Origin: Selaginella tamariscina | Lineage: Eukaryota; Streptophyta; Lycopodiopsida; Selaginellales; Selaginellaceae | Length of the DNA: 64,000 nucleotides | Assembly: GCA_003024785.1 (NCBI GenBank) | Contig: PUQB01000194.1 | Span: forward strand, 228,565 to 292,564 | Reading direction: 5' to 3' | Translations under genes and position numbers: made by a program | Notes under the pieces: generated by a model | Told to the model about the DNA's origin: nothing | The model's database searches: none | What the model saw: the letters and a program-made list of their open reading frames with translations, nothing else | Shown here: positions 34,977 to 46,119 of the stretch, in pieces | Layout: every line of letters starts with the position of its first letter | How positions within the stretch are numbered: the first letter of the stretch is position 1

Positions 34977-36753
34977 CCTATTATATGTATAGACATTTGC
35001 ATGCGTGTATTGTGCAGTATTCTGTTGTAGTAAACACATCTGTACGTGTACTTTTATATATATATATCTCATATTGACAATAACATATGTAAAATGCAGC
35101 ACATTGATAAGCGGATTTGTGAGAGCGGGTGAAGTGCTCCCTGCCTATGAACTCTTCGACGAACTGAACAACAAGGGGCTTAAGCCTCACGTTGGAATTC
35201 ACAAGAGCATCCTGAGAGGACTGTGTGAAGCCGGGCAATGCTCAGATGCAATACTACACTTCAGAGAGATGGCAAAGACCTGTCCACCCGACGTTGTCAC
35301 GTACAATGCAATGGTTCACGGCCTCAGCAGGTGGAACTTAATGGATGACGCAATTAAGCTCCTGGATGAAATGGCAGACAACGGGTTCAAGCCTAGTGTG
35401 TACACTTACAACACGCTTTTAAACGGGTTTTGTAAGTCGGACCAAGTTGAAAGCGCTGTGTGGTTACTCCATCAGATGAGGAAGCATGGATGCCGTCCAG
35501 ATGTGATAAGCTACACCACAGTTATCAATGGACTGTGTAAGCTTGACAGAGTGGAGCAAGCGTGTAAGATAATGGAGGACATGGTGGGACGGGGATGCAA
35601 GCCTAATGTTGTAACTTATGGGACACTTGTGGACGGCTTTTGCCGGGTCAACAATATAGAGGCCGCACTCGAGCTTGTACAGTGTATGCATGACAAGGGG
35701 TGCAAGCCTAACGTGATCACATACAACACACTAATGCACTCCTTTTGCAAGAACAACAAGCTCGAGCGTGCTAAGCAGATCCTCGAGATGATGATCCAGA
35801 CCGGATGTATTCCGGATGCTATAAACTACAGCACTCTCATCTCGGCCTTCTGCAAGGCAGGAAACCTGGAGGAGGCACACCAGCAACTTATAGAGATGAT
35901 ACGACAAGGGATCAAGCCGGACAGATCCTGCCTTGGGATGCTGATTGACTCCCTTTGTAAGGCTTCAGAGGTCGACTCTGCATATGAGATTCTCCAGATG
36001 AGCACCTCCTTGGGATGTCCTCCAGATGTGGTATCCTACAGCATCCTCATTGATGGTCTCTGCAAGAATAAGCGTGTAGATGACGCACAGAAGCTGCTGC
36101 ATACATGGTGAAGAACGGTTGCAAGCCTGACGTGGTTACATACAACTGTGTATTGGATGGGCTCTGCAAAGCTAAACGTATAACAGAAGCTTTTGAGCTC
36201 TTTGATACCATGTGGGAGTCCGATGTGCCTCCAGATGTGGTTACTTACAGCATAATCATACACAGCTTCTGCAAAGAGAACTCGCTAGAGTCGGCTTTCA
36301 AGGTGTTTGAACGGATGAAAAGCGACAACTGTGTACCGGATGTGTGACGTACAGTGCGCTTGTCAACGGACTGTGTAAGTCTGGGAAAATAGACAAGGCA
36401 TTCGTTATCTTCCAAGAGATGAGTAAAACAGGATGTGAGCCCAACAAGGTCACTTACAATAGCTTGATTGACGGGCTTTGCAGGGTGAACCGGGTCGAGG
36501 AAGCAAGTAACTCTTTGAGAAGATGAAAGACAAAGGGATTCAACCGGATTCTATTACTTATAACTGTCTTATTGGAGGTATGTGTAACTCTTCACGGCTA
36601 GAAGATGCTTATCTACTACTCAAAGAGATGAAACGGCAAAGATGTGAACCTGATCAACTTACATGCAATATACTTTTGAGAGGTCTTCAGCGGACTACTA
36701 ACATGGAGCTGGCTGATCAGCTCTTGAAAGAACTGAATGTGCAACCAGCATAA
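34470..36753 (+). CDS. P-class pentatricopeptide repeat (PPR) protein, about 17 motifs
   Basis: PPR proteins bind organelle RNA one base per motif. Exon 1 (34470-34927) starts MAAAATLFMVSSP with a Ser/Arg/Gln-rich leader of the plastid or mitochondrial targeting kind. A 172-nt intron with a (TA)n run follows, then exon 2 (35100-36753). About 17 consecutive 35-residue motifs fit the pattern TYNTLIDGLCK .. GCKPD; no E or DYW extension, so it is P-class. Three single-base losses split the frame: near 36100 (LLHTW then MVKNGCKPD), 36344 (PDV then TYSALVNG) and 36511 (EEAS then MKDKG). Each is repaired by one base and every motif keeps length 35, so the ancestral or true reading is continuous. A poly(A) signal AATAAA lies at 36784. 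Confidence 0.92.
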
Positions 36754-36789
36754 CTTGTTAATGTGGATGAATGTATGTCTCTTAATAAA

Positions 36790-36959
36790 ATGTGCCATGT
36801 AAATCTAATTGAGATGGACAAATCTATAGCTTTATTTAATAGTGAAAAATCTTTAAAAGTTTAAACTTTTATAAACAGTAGATTATAAACACATTCTAAG
36901 TAATTGCTTAATTTTTTTTAAACAAATAGTAAATTTATATGATTAGTGCTTAACAGTAC

Positions 36960-36999
<40 letters not shown>

Positions 37000-37942
37000 T
37001 TAAGGTAGTTTTTAGGTGGTTTTGGATAAATAACGTTTTAATTTAAATTTTGAGATTTACCATCCAGAAAAATCTAAGTCCCAAATCTATAGTTTTTGAA
37101 AATGGTTTTGCATTAAAATGTTAAGGATATTGTTTTTACACAGTTTTTAAAATGATTTAGTTAAATTTATATTTCTAAATTCGAAAAACATGATTTTGAC
37201 ATGGTTTTATAAATTATAAAAATAAACCTTAGTTTTATATATAAATTTCTATATGGCTTTTATAATCGTTTGCTAAAGTCATATCCGGTAAATATGATTT
37301 TTGTATAGCTTTTGCAAATATCTTAATTACGTTTAAGTACAAAGTTTATTTAATTACATGTTCTTTTAGTAATTACAAATGGTTTTTCACATGGTTTCAA
37401 AAGATAATAATAATTTTTTTACGCTTTATTTTTCAATACATGCAATGTATGGTTTTTGGAATAATTTATAAAAGCATTACATCAAAAAATTATACATGGT
37501 AACATATGTCTTGGAATAAGCTTCCCATTGAAGAATATTTATATGTATATATAAAGATTTATATATACATGCTTAATCTTTATATATATATGTATATACA
37601 TGCCTCCATGACAGTCCGGCTACTGGATGTCGCCACTCAGAGCCCAGGGGTTTTGTTGTCTTTAGTAACCTCTAATAATAATGTGGCAAAGCCACACTTT
37701 CAATTTTATACATAAATAAATAAAATAATAATAATAAGAATATTTTATTAATTTTTTAATATTAGATTTACTTAAATAAAGAATTATATTAAGCATAATA
37801 AATTAAACATTTTTTGACGCTTTTGGATAAATTTTTTATCATTTTACGACCCTTCCAGACTTTTAGATTTGTAATAGTTAAGCTTCTAAATTATTTTGAT
37901 TTTATATAAACAGTTTTGAAGTATATTCTCTTTTCTAGTATA
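36790..37942. other. AT-rich intergenic region
   Basis: No gene supported. It holds a (TG)n(TA)n microsatellite at 36959-36999, a GC-richer island at 37590-37695 with a small stem (TGTGGCAAAGCCACA near 37681), and ends with the GTATA target site of the next element. An ORF at 37506-37715 is low complexity. Confidence 0.6.
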
Positions 37943-38194
37943 TGTTAAGCACCGTTAGTACAAACTAGAGACCCTCACAAAACTATCCAACCTCCCTCAG
38001 CTGTTTTTAGTCTCCACACGTTGCTCTTCAAAAGGCTTTCAATATTAAGGTTGTTCCTTAATTTTTTTAATTCCCTTTTATACCTTAGATCTATATCCTT
38101 TTTAATTCTTCTAAATCTATGTATAACCTTTTAGAATATTCTGGCTTATACCTTTATGGAGAATATTCTTTAATTTGTTATACGAGTCATAACA
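37943..38194 (-). repeat. 3' LTR of minus-strand Ty3/gypsy element
   Basis: 252 bp. It aligns throughout to 41074-41305 with indels (for example extra sequence near TTTTTTTAATTCCC), clearly older divergence than the tandem duplication. Confidence 0.9.
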
Positions 38195-38499
38195 TCCCTC
38201 ATTAGCAAGTCCTTGTCCTCAAGGGCGGTGTAATTTATTCAACTAGTCCTATATCATTAGCCTCGTACATTCATAAAGAATCTACTCGGGACTTGTTCCT
38301 TATGAGTATGTCTTTAATTGGCTAACATGAAACACTGGGTGCACCCTCACTCCTTCTGGTAGCCGTAATCGATATGCTACCTTATTAATATGCTCCAAAA
38401 TCTCATCAGAACCTGAATACCTAAGAAACAACTTATCATTACATCCATCATTAAGGCCACAATAGTGTTCCGCCTTACATGTGTGGCAAATACCACACG

Positions 38500-39974
38500 G
38501 ATATATACATAATTTTTCACTTGGAACTCTCGGAAGCTTCTATGCTCATTAACAAACTTGATAGCTTAGCTTTGAGCTGCTTGTAAGTTCTTCTTGCACA
38601 ACCTCTGAATATTTCCAAGCTCAACAATCATATCTTTAACTTCCTCATCCATGTTACCTTGAGCTTTTTTACTTGCTAAACCCAACTCAAAAGTTATCTT
38701 GGGATGCCGTCCAAACATAGCATAGTATGGACTCATTTCAATGCCACTGTGTTGGTTGTTATTATAAGCAAACTTGAGTAATGGAATATACTTATCCCAC
38801 TGGCCTTCCTTTGGTTAATAGTGCACCTTAGCATATCTTCCAGAACTTGGTTTACCCTCTCTGTTTGTCCATGTGTTTTGAGATGATTTCCACTACACAA
38901 CTTAAGCTTCACTTTCATGCACTTAAAAAAGCCTCTCCAAAAGCTAAAAGTAAATTTGGGTCTCAATCACTTACAATATCATTTGAAAATCCATGGATAG
39001 GAAATACATGTTGTAAATACCTCATAGCTAGCTCTAATGCATTCACATTCTTCCCTAAGGAAACTAACTTGACAAACTTTGTTAACCTGTCCATAATGAC
39101 CCACACTTGTTCATTTTGCCTCTGTGTTCTTGGCAAATGAGTAATAAAATCCATAGAGATACTGCTACATTGCCTGTTTGGAATAAGTAATGGTACTAAT
39201 AGCCCACCTAGTTTCTCTCTAGGCACCTTTACTTGTTGAAAGTCCTCCAGTACTCTATGATATCAGCTTTCATATTTCTCTAATAAAACCTCCTCTTGAT
39301 CAACTCATATGTTTTTCTCCTCCAAAATGACTAGCCTCCAGGTGATCATGATGGAAATATAGTACCTAGTTGATCAAATGGTCTACATGAGGAGGATAAA
39401 CACAACCATTGTAGTACCGAATTCCATCTTGAAATGAAAATGGTGATTCTAGTTGTCCTCTAAGCGCACCTCAACATCTTGTGCTTGAGCATATTGAACT
39501 ACTTAGCTAAACTAATTGACCATCTTTGTTAATGCATTACATAAGTGTTTTGGAATTCTCCAACCACTGTGGCTCTCTTAACGCATGAAAAAGCATCTGC
39601 CACCATGTTAGCCTTCCCCGCATGATGCTGAATAGGAAATTTGCCAAACTCCATGAGCTTAACCATCCAACAAACTTGCCGAGAGTTTAACTTTTTCTGT
39701 GTGAACAAATACACCAAAGGCTTGTGATTTGTAAACACCTTGAAACTTACATATAAAGATAGCGCTTCCAAACTCGTAATGCATTAACAATAACCAGTAG
39801 TTCTTGCTTATACGTTGAGTACCGTTGCTTTGCAAGATTTAAAGTATGACTCTCATAAGCAATAGGCCTTCCCTTTTGCATAAGTACAGCTCTAATGGCC
39901 ACTCCACTTGCATCACACGATACCTCATAAGGCTTAAAGGGATCCACAATACATAAAACTGGTGCATGTACCAA
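38500..39974 (-). pseudogene. RNase H and integrase of minus-strand Ty3/gypsy element
   Basis: On the minus strand, RNase H reads CDASGVAIRAVLMQKGRPIAYES, the FTNHKPLVYL block and HHAGKANMVADA (39974 to 39529). Integrase follows: an H2C2 region near 39240-39340 (SHFGG, RRFYWR), ISMDFITHLPRTQ and VIMDRLTKF at 39226-38963, then HGQTERVNQVLEDML near 38850. Frames change at several indels and stops. The core resembles the plus-strand element at 21.3-21.7 kb, so both belong to related lineages. Confidence 0.85.
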
Positions 39975-41059
39975 AGCTTGTTTTAAAGCTTAGAAATTGC
40001 TCTTCTCCGAAGCACTCCATGCAAAGGGAACGTCCTTCCTCATCAACCTAGTTAACGGAGAAGCTTTCTTGGCATAATCTTTGACATACCACTGGTAATA
40101 ACTAGCCATGCCCAAAAAACTCTGTAACTCTCATACATTGCTAGGAACTGGCCATTGCTCCACCCAACTCATCCCAAGGATGAGGTCCACACGCACTAGC
40201 TTCACAAGAAAGAAAGTCTCTAGTAGCTGGGTTTTGTCAACCTCCAGCTGTAACTCCTTCACATAAGTAATTTAGCTTTGTGTGACAACTAAGCCCTCAA
40301 TTTCGTATTGAGGCACAGTCTTTGCGCATCTCCACCAACTAGGTTTTGCTAACCTCCATCTGTAACTCCTTCACACAAGCACTTTAGCTATGTGTAATAG
40401 CTGAGCCCTCAATCTCATATTGAGGCACAGTCTTCGCACATCTCCACCAGTTGGGTTTTGCCAACCTACAACTGTAACTCCACACAAGCACTTTCGCTAT
40501 GTGTGACATATGAGCCCTCAATCTTGTATTAAAGCATAGTCTTCATGTAGCTCCACCAGCTGGGTTTTGTCAACCTCCAGCTGTAACTTCTCCACACAAG
40601 CACTGTAGCTTTGTGTGATATATGAGGCCTCAATCTCATATTGAGGCATAGTCTTCATGGGCAAGCTGCACTCCTCCACTAACTTTATTGACACAAAGTT
40701 ATCGCTACTCCTGTTATTCACTGCACTCCTCCACTAACTTTATTGACACAAAGTTATCGCTACTCCTGTTATTCATAAGGATTTGCATTGGACGCTCACC
40801 AAGTCGTCCCTCCATCACAATAGCACGTGTATGTGGCTCCTCTCGTGCCATGAAGTTTAATGAAGTTTAATGAAGTTTACTTGTTGAGCAAGAAAAATAG
40901 AAATTTACCTTGTGGTTTAGAGAAGTCTCCTTTGTGCTCCTCTTTATGCTCCATCTCCTAAAGCTTCTTAGGTGTCTACTTGTCCTTCTTACCATTGAAA
41001 CTTTTGCCCTTGGGCTTGCTCCTCCTTAGACAATTTGCCTTTCACCCATCTCGAACCTT
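39975..41059 (-). pseudogene. Remnant gag/protease fused to RT connection, minus strand
   Basis: Near 40150 the minus-strand reading passes from the protease end (ILGMSWVEQW) directly into the RT connection (PVPSNV .. SFLGMASYYQWYV), so the RT palm is deleted. Upstream lies an array of four units of about 110 bp, then the protease start with NNRSSDNFVS where DSGSS is expected. A 54-bp segment is duplicated at 40675-40785. Gag is reduced to a short basic stretch. Confidence 0.75.
40225..40670 (-). repeat. Four-unit tandem repeat inside protease region
   Basis: Units of about 108-115 bp start near 40231, 40341, 40453 and 40561. On the minus strand they encode PQYEIEASYITQSY and KLQLEVDKTQL, a piece of the protease domain copied four times. 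Confidence 0.9.
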
Positions 41060-41073
41060 GCTCTGATACCAAT

Positions 41074-41305
41074 TGTTAAGCACCACTACATATAAACTAG
41101 AGTCCGACCTCCCTTGAGCTGTCTCTAGTCTCCACACATTGCTCTCCAAAAGGCTTCCAATATTAGGGTCCTTCCTTAATTTTCCTAATTTCCTTATATT
41201 TATATCCTTTTTGGATTCTTCTAAATCTATATATAACCTTTTAAAAATATTCTAACTTATACCTTTACGGAGAATATTCTTTGATTCGTTACATGAGTCA
41301 TAACA
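41074..41305 (-). repeat. 5' LTR of minus-strand Ty3/gypsy element
   Basis: 232 bp, next to the tRNA-iMet primer site at 41060-41071 and the GTATA duplication at 41306-41310. Confidence 0.9.
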
Positions 41306-41379
41306 GTATAAAATTATTATAAGAATAAAATTTCAAAACTTCATGATATATATATATATATATAACGCTTTGTTAACTT

Positions 41380-43130
41380 TAAGTTAGTTTAACTGTAAAT
41401 TAATAATAAGTATTGAATCCACACATAATGTTGAATCCCTTACACATGTCCGCCAGCATGTGCACAGTTCATGCAATTCATACTTTATACTGTATACTAT
41501 AGAGTACCAATGCGTGTGTATATTAATATAAAAGCATGTTATGTAGTTTTTTACCCTTACATACGTGAAACCATTACATTACCACTAATTATTAAAATTA
41601 TACTAAGACAATATACTAGATTTGGAATATAACTATATGAACATACATATAAATGCTATAAGTAATACATGTAATAATTATAAGTTCCAAAATTGCAACC
41701 ATCCTTGATTTTCGTCTTTATTGCTGTCAACTTTAATAGTTGGTGGATTGAAAAGGTTATTTGTGTTGAACAAATTTAAGGATCTTTAACTATACTTATT
41801 TCTTTTTACTCAGACATCTTGTAAGAAAATTAAGTGCATTGGGACCATGAAATAAATAAAAACATAACATTAATAATGTCATGTTTTTATTCAGGTGTCT
41901 ACACACAAATGTTAACAAAAACAAGGCAAGCTTCATAGCAACATTCCCATTCTACAACTCAGGCCAGAGAGCTTACAAGCCATACGTTGGCTTCAAGCAT
42001 TTTACGAGGTAAGGACACTGTAAACACACAAAATTATTTAAATATATTTAAATGTTAATTTCATTCCTCCATAGTTCCGATGCTTGAATAGTACTAATAA
42101 CTATGGTAAATATAGCAATGATAAAACTTAAAACTCGAGTTGATACCATCTTTAAGATAATTTTGCTTTGAAGTACGTAATCCTTTTATATTAATAATGC
42201 ATATATCCTGGACAAATTATGTGCCTAGGTAATGACCATTTTATCTCTATACGACATAAATTATGTGCTTAGCTGGTTGCTTAACCATTGTCTTCTTATG
42301 ACAGGTCACGACTTACGAGGTATGCAACGAATATGTGTAAAATATCTACTTATTATTTTGTTAAACTTTTTTTGTCTGGAAAACATAATTTAGTAAATAT
42401 GCAGTTAATATAATCTTTTTATACATAAAGTGGCTATTCCGATGATAATACGGTACAATTTAATAATCTCTTATTTAAATGGTTTAAATTTTATTTCATT
42501 TCTAAATTTAAATTTAAAATAACAATAAAATATTTTAGTAATATCTTATGTTTTAAGTAATTAGATTTACATATGGATGATGCAGTATATTTTAATAAGG
42601 GATAATGAATATGCTTAGATGGTTCAATTTAACAAATTTTTTAAAATTTAAAATATAATAGTCATATCTTATGTGTTGGATATAGTAAATACTAAATGAA
42701 ATAAAATAAATGGTATAATTACTAAGATTATCCTAATTAAATTAAATTAAATGATAAATTACTTAGATTTATGCGGACCTTAAGTTAATCTTAGATTTCA
42801 TTAAGAAAATAGTTTTAAGTTTTTTGTATATTAGTAAAATTTTAAGTAAGAGGGTTTGATTATGGAAACTATAATTATATTAAAGATATGACTTAATTGA
42901 ATGGCTTAAATTCTATTTTAATATCATAAATAAAACAAAAACTAAAATACATTAATTATATTATAGCTTTAAGTAAAAGGCTAATTTGATTATCGAATTT
43001 TATTTTAGTCTTAAACGTTGTGTAAAAATCCTTAAGATATATTATGTTAATGCCCTTTTACTTAAAATCTAAATAATTCTAAAATATATTAATATCCTGG
43101 TGTCTTTTAACTAAAAGGGCATGTAATCTT
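41380..43130. repeat. Dispersed diverged repeat, copy 1, with exon-like core
   Basis: It aligns with about 53240-54790. The best conserved part (41755-42080) looks like gene sequence: a pyrimidine tract and acceptor, then a frame reading TNVNKNKASFIATF and KPYVGFKHFTR, and a donor GTAAGG at 42012. The rest is AT-rich. It may be a transposon carrying a gene piece or an old segmental copy. Not recognised. Confidence 0.7.
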
Positions 43131-43404
43131 CCATGGTACATATGTAGTATATATGCCATGTAAACTTCGCCATGTGTGGTGATAGGATTTACTTAGCACC
43201 AAGCACACTAATTTGAGCGCCAGGATTTACATGGCACTAGGCATGCTAATCCTAGCACAAACACTTAGTATAAATGTTTTGTATAAGTTAAACCTAATCG
43301 AATCATATTTGGTATTCACTGGTGAAGAAGTTGGGTAATCCTTTGAAGGTTTAGCTTTTTTGTGTTCTTCTTTGTCTCCTCTCCCCTTGTTGTTATTGTT
43401 TGTG
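43131..43404. other. Region 5' of degenerate Ty3/gypsy gag
   Basis: TTTGGTATTCACTGG at about 43308 may be a decayed tRNA-iMet primer site, but I found no LTR pair around this element. Otherwise no feature. Confidence 0.3.
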
Positions 43405-44730
43405 ATGGTGAACAAAGAAAGGTGGTTGCAACTGTTCGATGCATTGCAGTTGAGCATGGCGAATCAAACCACTCTCCTGCAGAAAATTCATCAAGTTATG
43501 TAGCAGAATGCCAATATGCAGTAGAGTGCCAATCCACAACTTTTGGGTTTGAATCCACGTGTTCGTCTAAAGTTCTTCAAGGGGGAGGTTGGAGCAGATG
43601 TGTACCATTGGTGGGAACACTTTCAAGAGATTGCTAATTACCATGGATGATTTGAATCCCAACAGTTGCAAGAGTTCGTAACATGTCTACAAGGATTTGC
43701 CTTGCAATGGTACAATGGTGTCCTCATTCTCAATTGGCAAGATTGGAACATCTTGTCCCAATGATCAAACAAGCTTTTGATAAGCCCGAGGATTATGCTG
43801 TGTCTTTTTGTGAGCTTCATGACTTAAAGCAAGTGTCAGAAGAGACCGTTCAATGATTCGGGATCAAGTTCTGGAACTTGGTCAATCATGCTGATCCGAG
43901 CATGATAAACATGTACTGTTGGGCTTGTTGTGGCCGGCTCTTCGCCTTGATTTGGCTGGCTTGGTAAAGGAATTTGGTCCCTCGACTGTGGAGGAGGCTT
44001 TGAGGATTGCACAACGATTTGAGAACTCGTTGGGAGCAACACAACGTGTGTATCCTATATTGGCACATGTTCCTGGAACTTCTTCGACATCCAATCATGT
44101 TTCGATGGAAGTGGGTGTTGTCTAGATGGATCAAGCCATAGGAGGAGCCGAGACCAATTTGCTGGTCGGCATGGTCGTGGTCGTGGGCAAAACATTTAGT
44201 GCTACAAGTGCCGAGGTTGGGGACATGTTGCAAGAGCATGTGCAAATCGACATCAAGTAATCGTCATCGAGACTGCAGAAGAAGTTGAGATGCTTCCTCA
44301 GCCGGAAAATGGGGAGTAGTGCATGAAGTGTCAGAGGACCCATGCATTAGACACATTGCATCACCCGGTGTGCGGCAACTCAATCGGGACCCTTATGCCC
44401 GCACAAGCATGGAAGAACAAAGGTGCTTCGAGGAAGTGTTGACTATGTACATGAGTCAAATTCTTCAGAAGCGTTTTATGTTTGTATTCTCAAGCATGGT
44501 AAAAGGAACTCTTATTTCAGTCATGGTGGACTCCAAATTTGGTATATCTTGCATTAATCGATCAGTAGTTGAGTCCCTGCACTTGCACATAGTACATGCT
44601 GAGTGGACTCTAAAGGTAGTGTTTGCTGATGAGAAGTCCTTTGCTCAATCATATCGAATTGCACACGTGCCTATGGTGTTAGGAGGACACCATCATCTAC
44701 TTTCTTTGTAGGTAATGCTGAGCCAAGTCC
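43405..44730 (+). pseudogene. Gag and protease of a second Ty3/gypsy lineage
   Basis: Gag starts MVNKERWLQLFDALQLSM at 43405. Interrupted frames continue with FFKGEVGADVYHWWEHFQE (43570-43640) and LVKEFGPSTVEEALRIAQRFE (43955-44030). A zinc knuckle CYKCRGWGHVARAC (CX2CX4HX4C) lies at about 44200-44242. The protease at 44480-44760 reads VMVDSKFGISCINRS (DSK in place of DSG) and ends HDIILGVNWLRA. Frames are broken many times. Confidence 0.85.
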
Positions 44731-44789
44731 ATGACATCATTCTGGGTGTCAATTGGCTCCGTGCAATCAAGGCGAGATGTGATTTCAAG

Positions 44790-46075
44790 ACGTGCATGCT
44801 GTCTATCCCAAGAGCCCTCCATTGCGGGCTACAGGACATGCACCACATGGCATGGAGGTGACATTGCAGGGCGTCGTGACGCCTAAGGAAGAGCCTTCTC
44901 TAGAGCAACGAGCCAAGGACATCAAGGACCTATTGGCAAGGTATCTGAACCTATTCAAACCCATTGTAGGAGTTATAAAATCCCATGTTGACTACTTGGC
45001 ATCACATCCCAACTGGTACAACTCGCCCGATTAGGATGGGGCTCAGGCAATGTTCTCCGAAGGAGAAGGATATCTTGAATCATTGTGTGAGGGAGATGAT
45101 GGAGTTAAAGGTGATACATAAGTTTCGAAGTCCGTGGGCGGCAGAACCACACCTAGTTCCGAAGCCAGATGAGACTGCACATTTCACTATCGACTTTCGA
45201 CCATTAAATGATGTTTCTATTCCATATTTGTATCCACTACCTAGGGTGGATGATTTGGTCGATGCATTGGGGAATATCCGGTACTTCACTATCCTAGACA
45301 TGGCTTCCAGCTATTAGCAGATCCCTTTGGCTCTTAAAGATGCAGCAAAGACAATAATTTTGAACACCATCCAGTTTGTACGAATTTACTGTTATGCCAT
45401 TTGGATTAGGGCCCCAACAACCTTCTAGTGGATGATGGACGAACTATTGGAGGACTTTGAAGAATTTGCACATGCATATATTGACGATACGAGTTGAAGT
45501 TCAAAGAGCAAAAGTGCAAGTTCGGAACCTCCTTGATTCATCATCACAAAGAGGGTGTGAAGGTGGATCCCGAGAAGACCCTGGCTATATGAGAATTTTT
45601 TGCATGGCTGAGTTGAGGCGTTTCTTGGGGAAGGCAACATACCTAGCGAGGTTTTTTCTGCGGTTCTCAGATCTGACAACCCCATTGCGAGGATTGTTAA
45701 AACAAGGAGCTCGATTCCTGTGGTCCAAGAAGTGTCAGAAGGCGTTCAAGGACGTTAAGGTGTTGCTAGGATCCTCACCTTTGTTGCAGTATCCAAACTT
45801 TAACAAATCTTTTATTCTTCAAATCGATATAGGTTGGGAGCAGATCTGTTGTAGAAGACTTTTGATGGTCAATGGTACCCAATCGCTTATACAAGCAGGA
45901 GCCTTAGTGATGCAGAGAAAACTATTCCACCATGGACAAGGAATAATTGTATGGGCTGTTCAGAAGTTCCATGCGTATTTACATGGCTTCGACATGTTCT
46001 TGAAAATCAATCATGCTACAATCAATTTGATCATGAAGAGGAGGAATGTGACCGGACGACATGCACGTTGAGCTT
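44790..46075 (+). pseudogene. Reverse transcriptase and RNase H of second Ty3/gypsy lineage
   Basis: RT runs from the LFKPIVGV region through RSPWAAEPHLVPKPDE, FTIDFRPLNDV and YPLPRVDDLVDALG to YIDD near 45480. The connection (LRRFLGKATYLARFFLRFSD) and RNase H-like part follow at 45600-46075, ending FDMFLKINHAT. Stops occur at 45316, 45427 and elsewhere. Its sequence differs enough from the two other elements to be a separate family. Confidence 0.85.
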
Positions 46076-46119
46076 TAATTCTGCAAGGGTATCAATTTCG
46101 GGTTGTTCATCGGCCATGA

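Larger units (their letters stand above)
37943..41305 (-). mobile_element. Ty3/gypsy LTR retrotransposon, internally deleted
   Basis: LTRs at 37943-38194 and 41074-41305 start TGTTAAGCACC and end GTCATAACA on the plus strand. They are flanked by a perfect 5-bp duplication GTATA (37938-37942 and 41306-41310). The element reads on the minus strand: the primer site TGGTATCAGAGC lies at 41060-41071 beside the right LTR, and a purine-rich tract precedes the left LTR. The 3.36-kb length is far below an intact element. Most of gag and the reverse transcriptase palm are missing, while protease remnant, RT connection, RNase H and integrase remain. Confidence 0.93.

Noticed and set aside
37590-37695. 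Possible RNA gene in a GC-richer island
   Set aside because: One small stem only; no tRNA, snRNA or snoRNA boxes seen.
43300-43325. Primer binding site of the 43-kb Ty3/gypsy element
   Set aside because: Only TTGGTATT matches the tRNA-iMet type and no LTR borders it.
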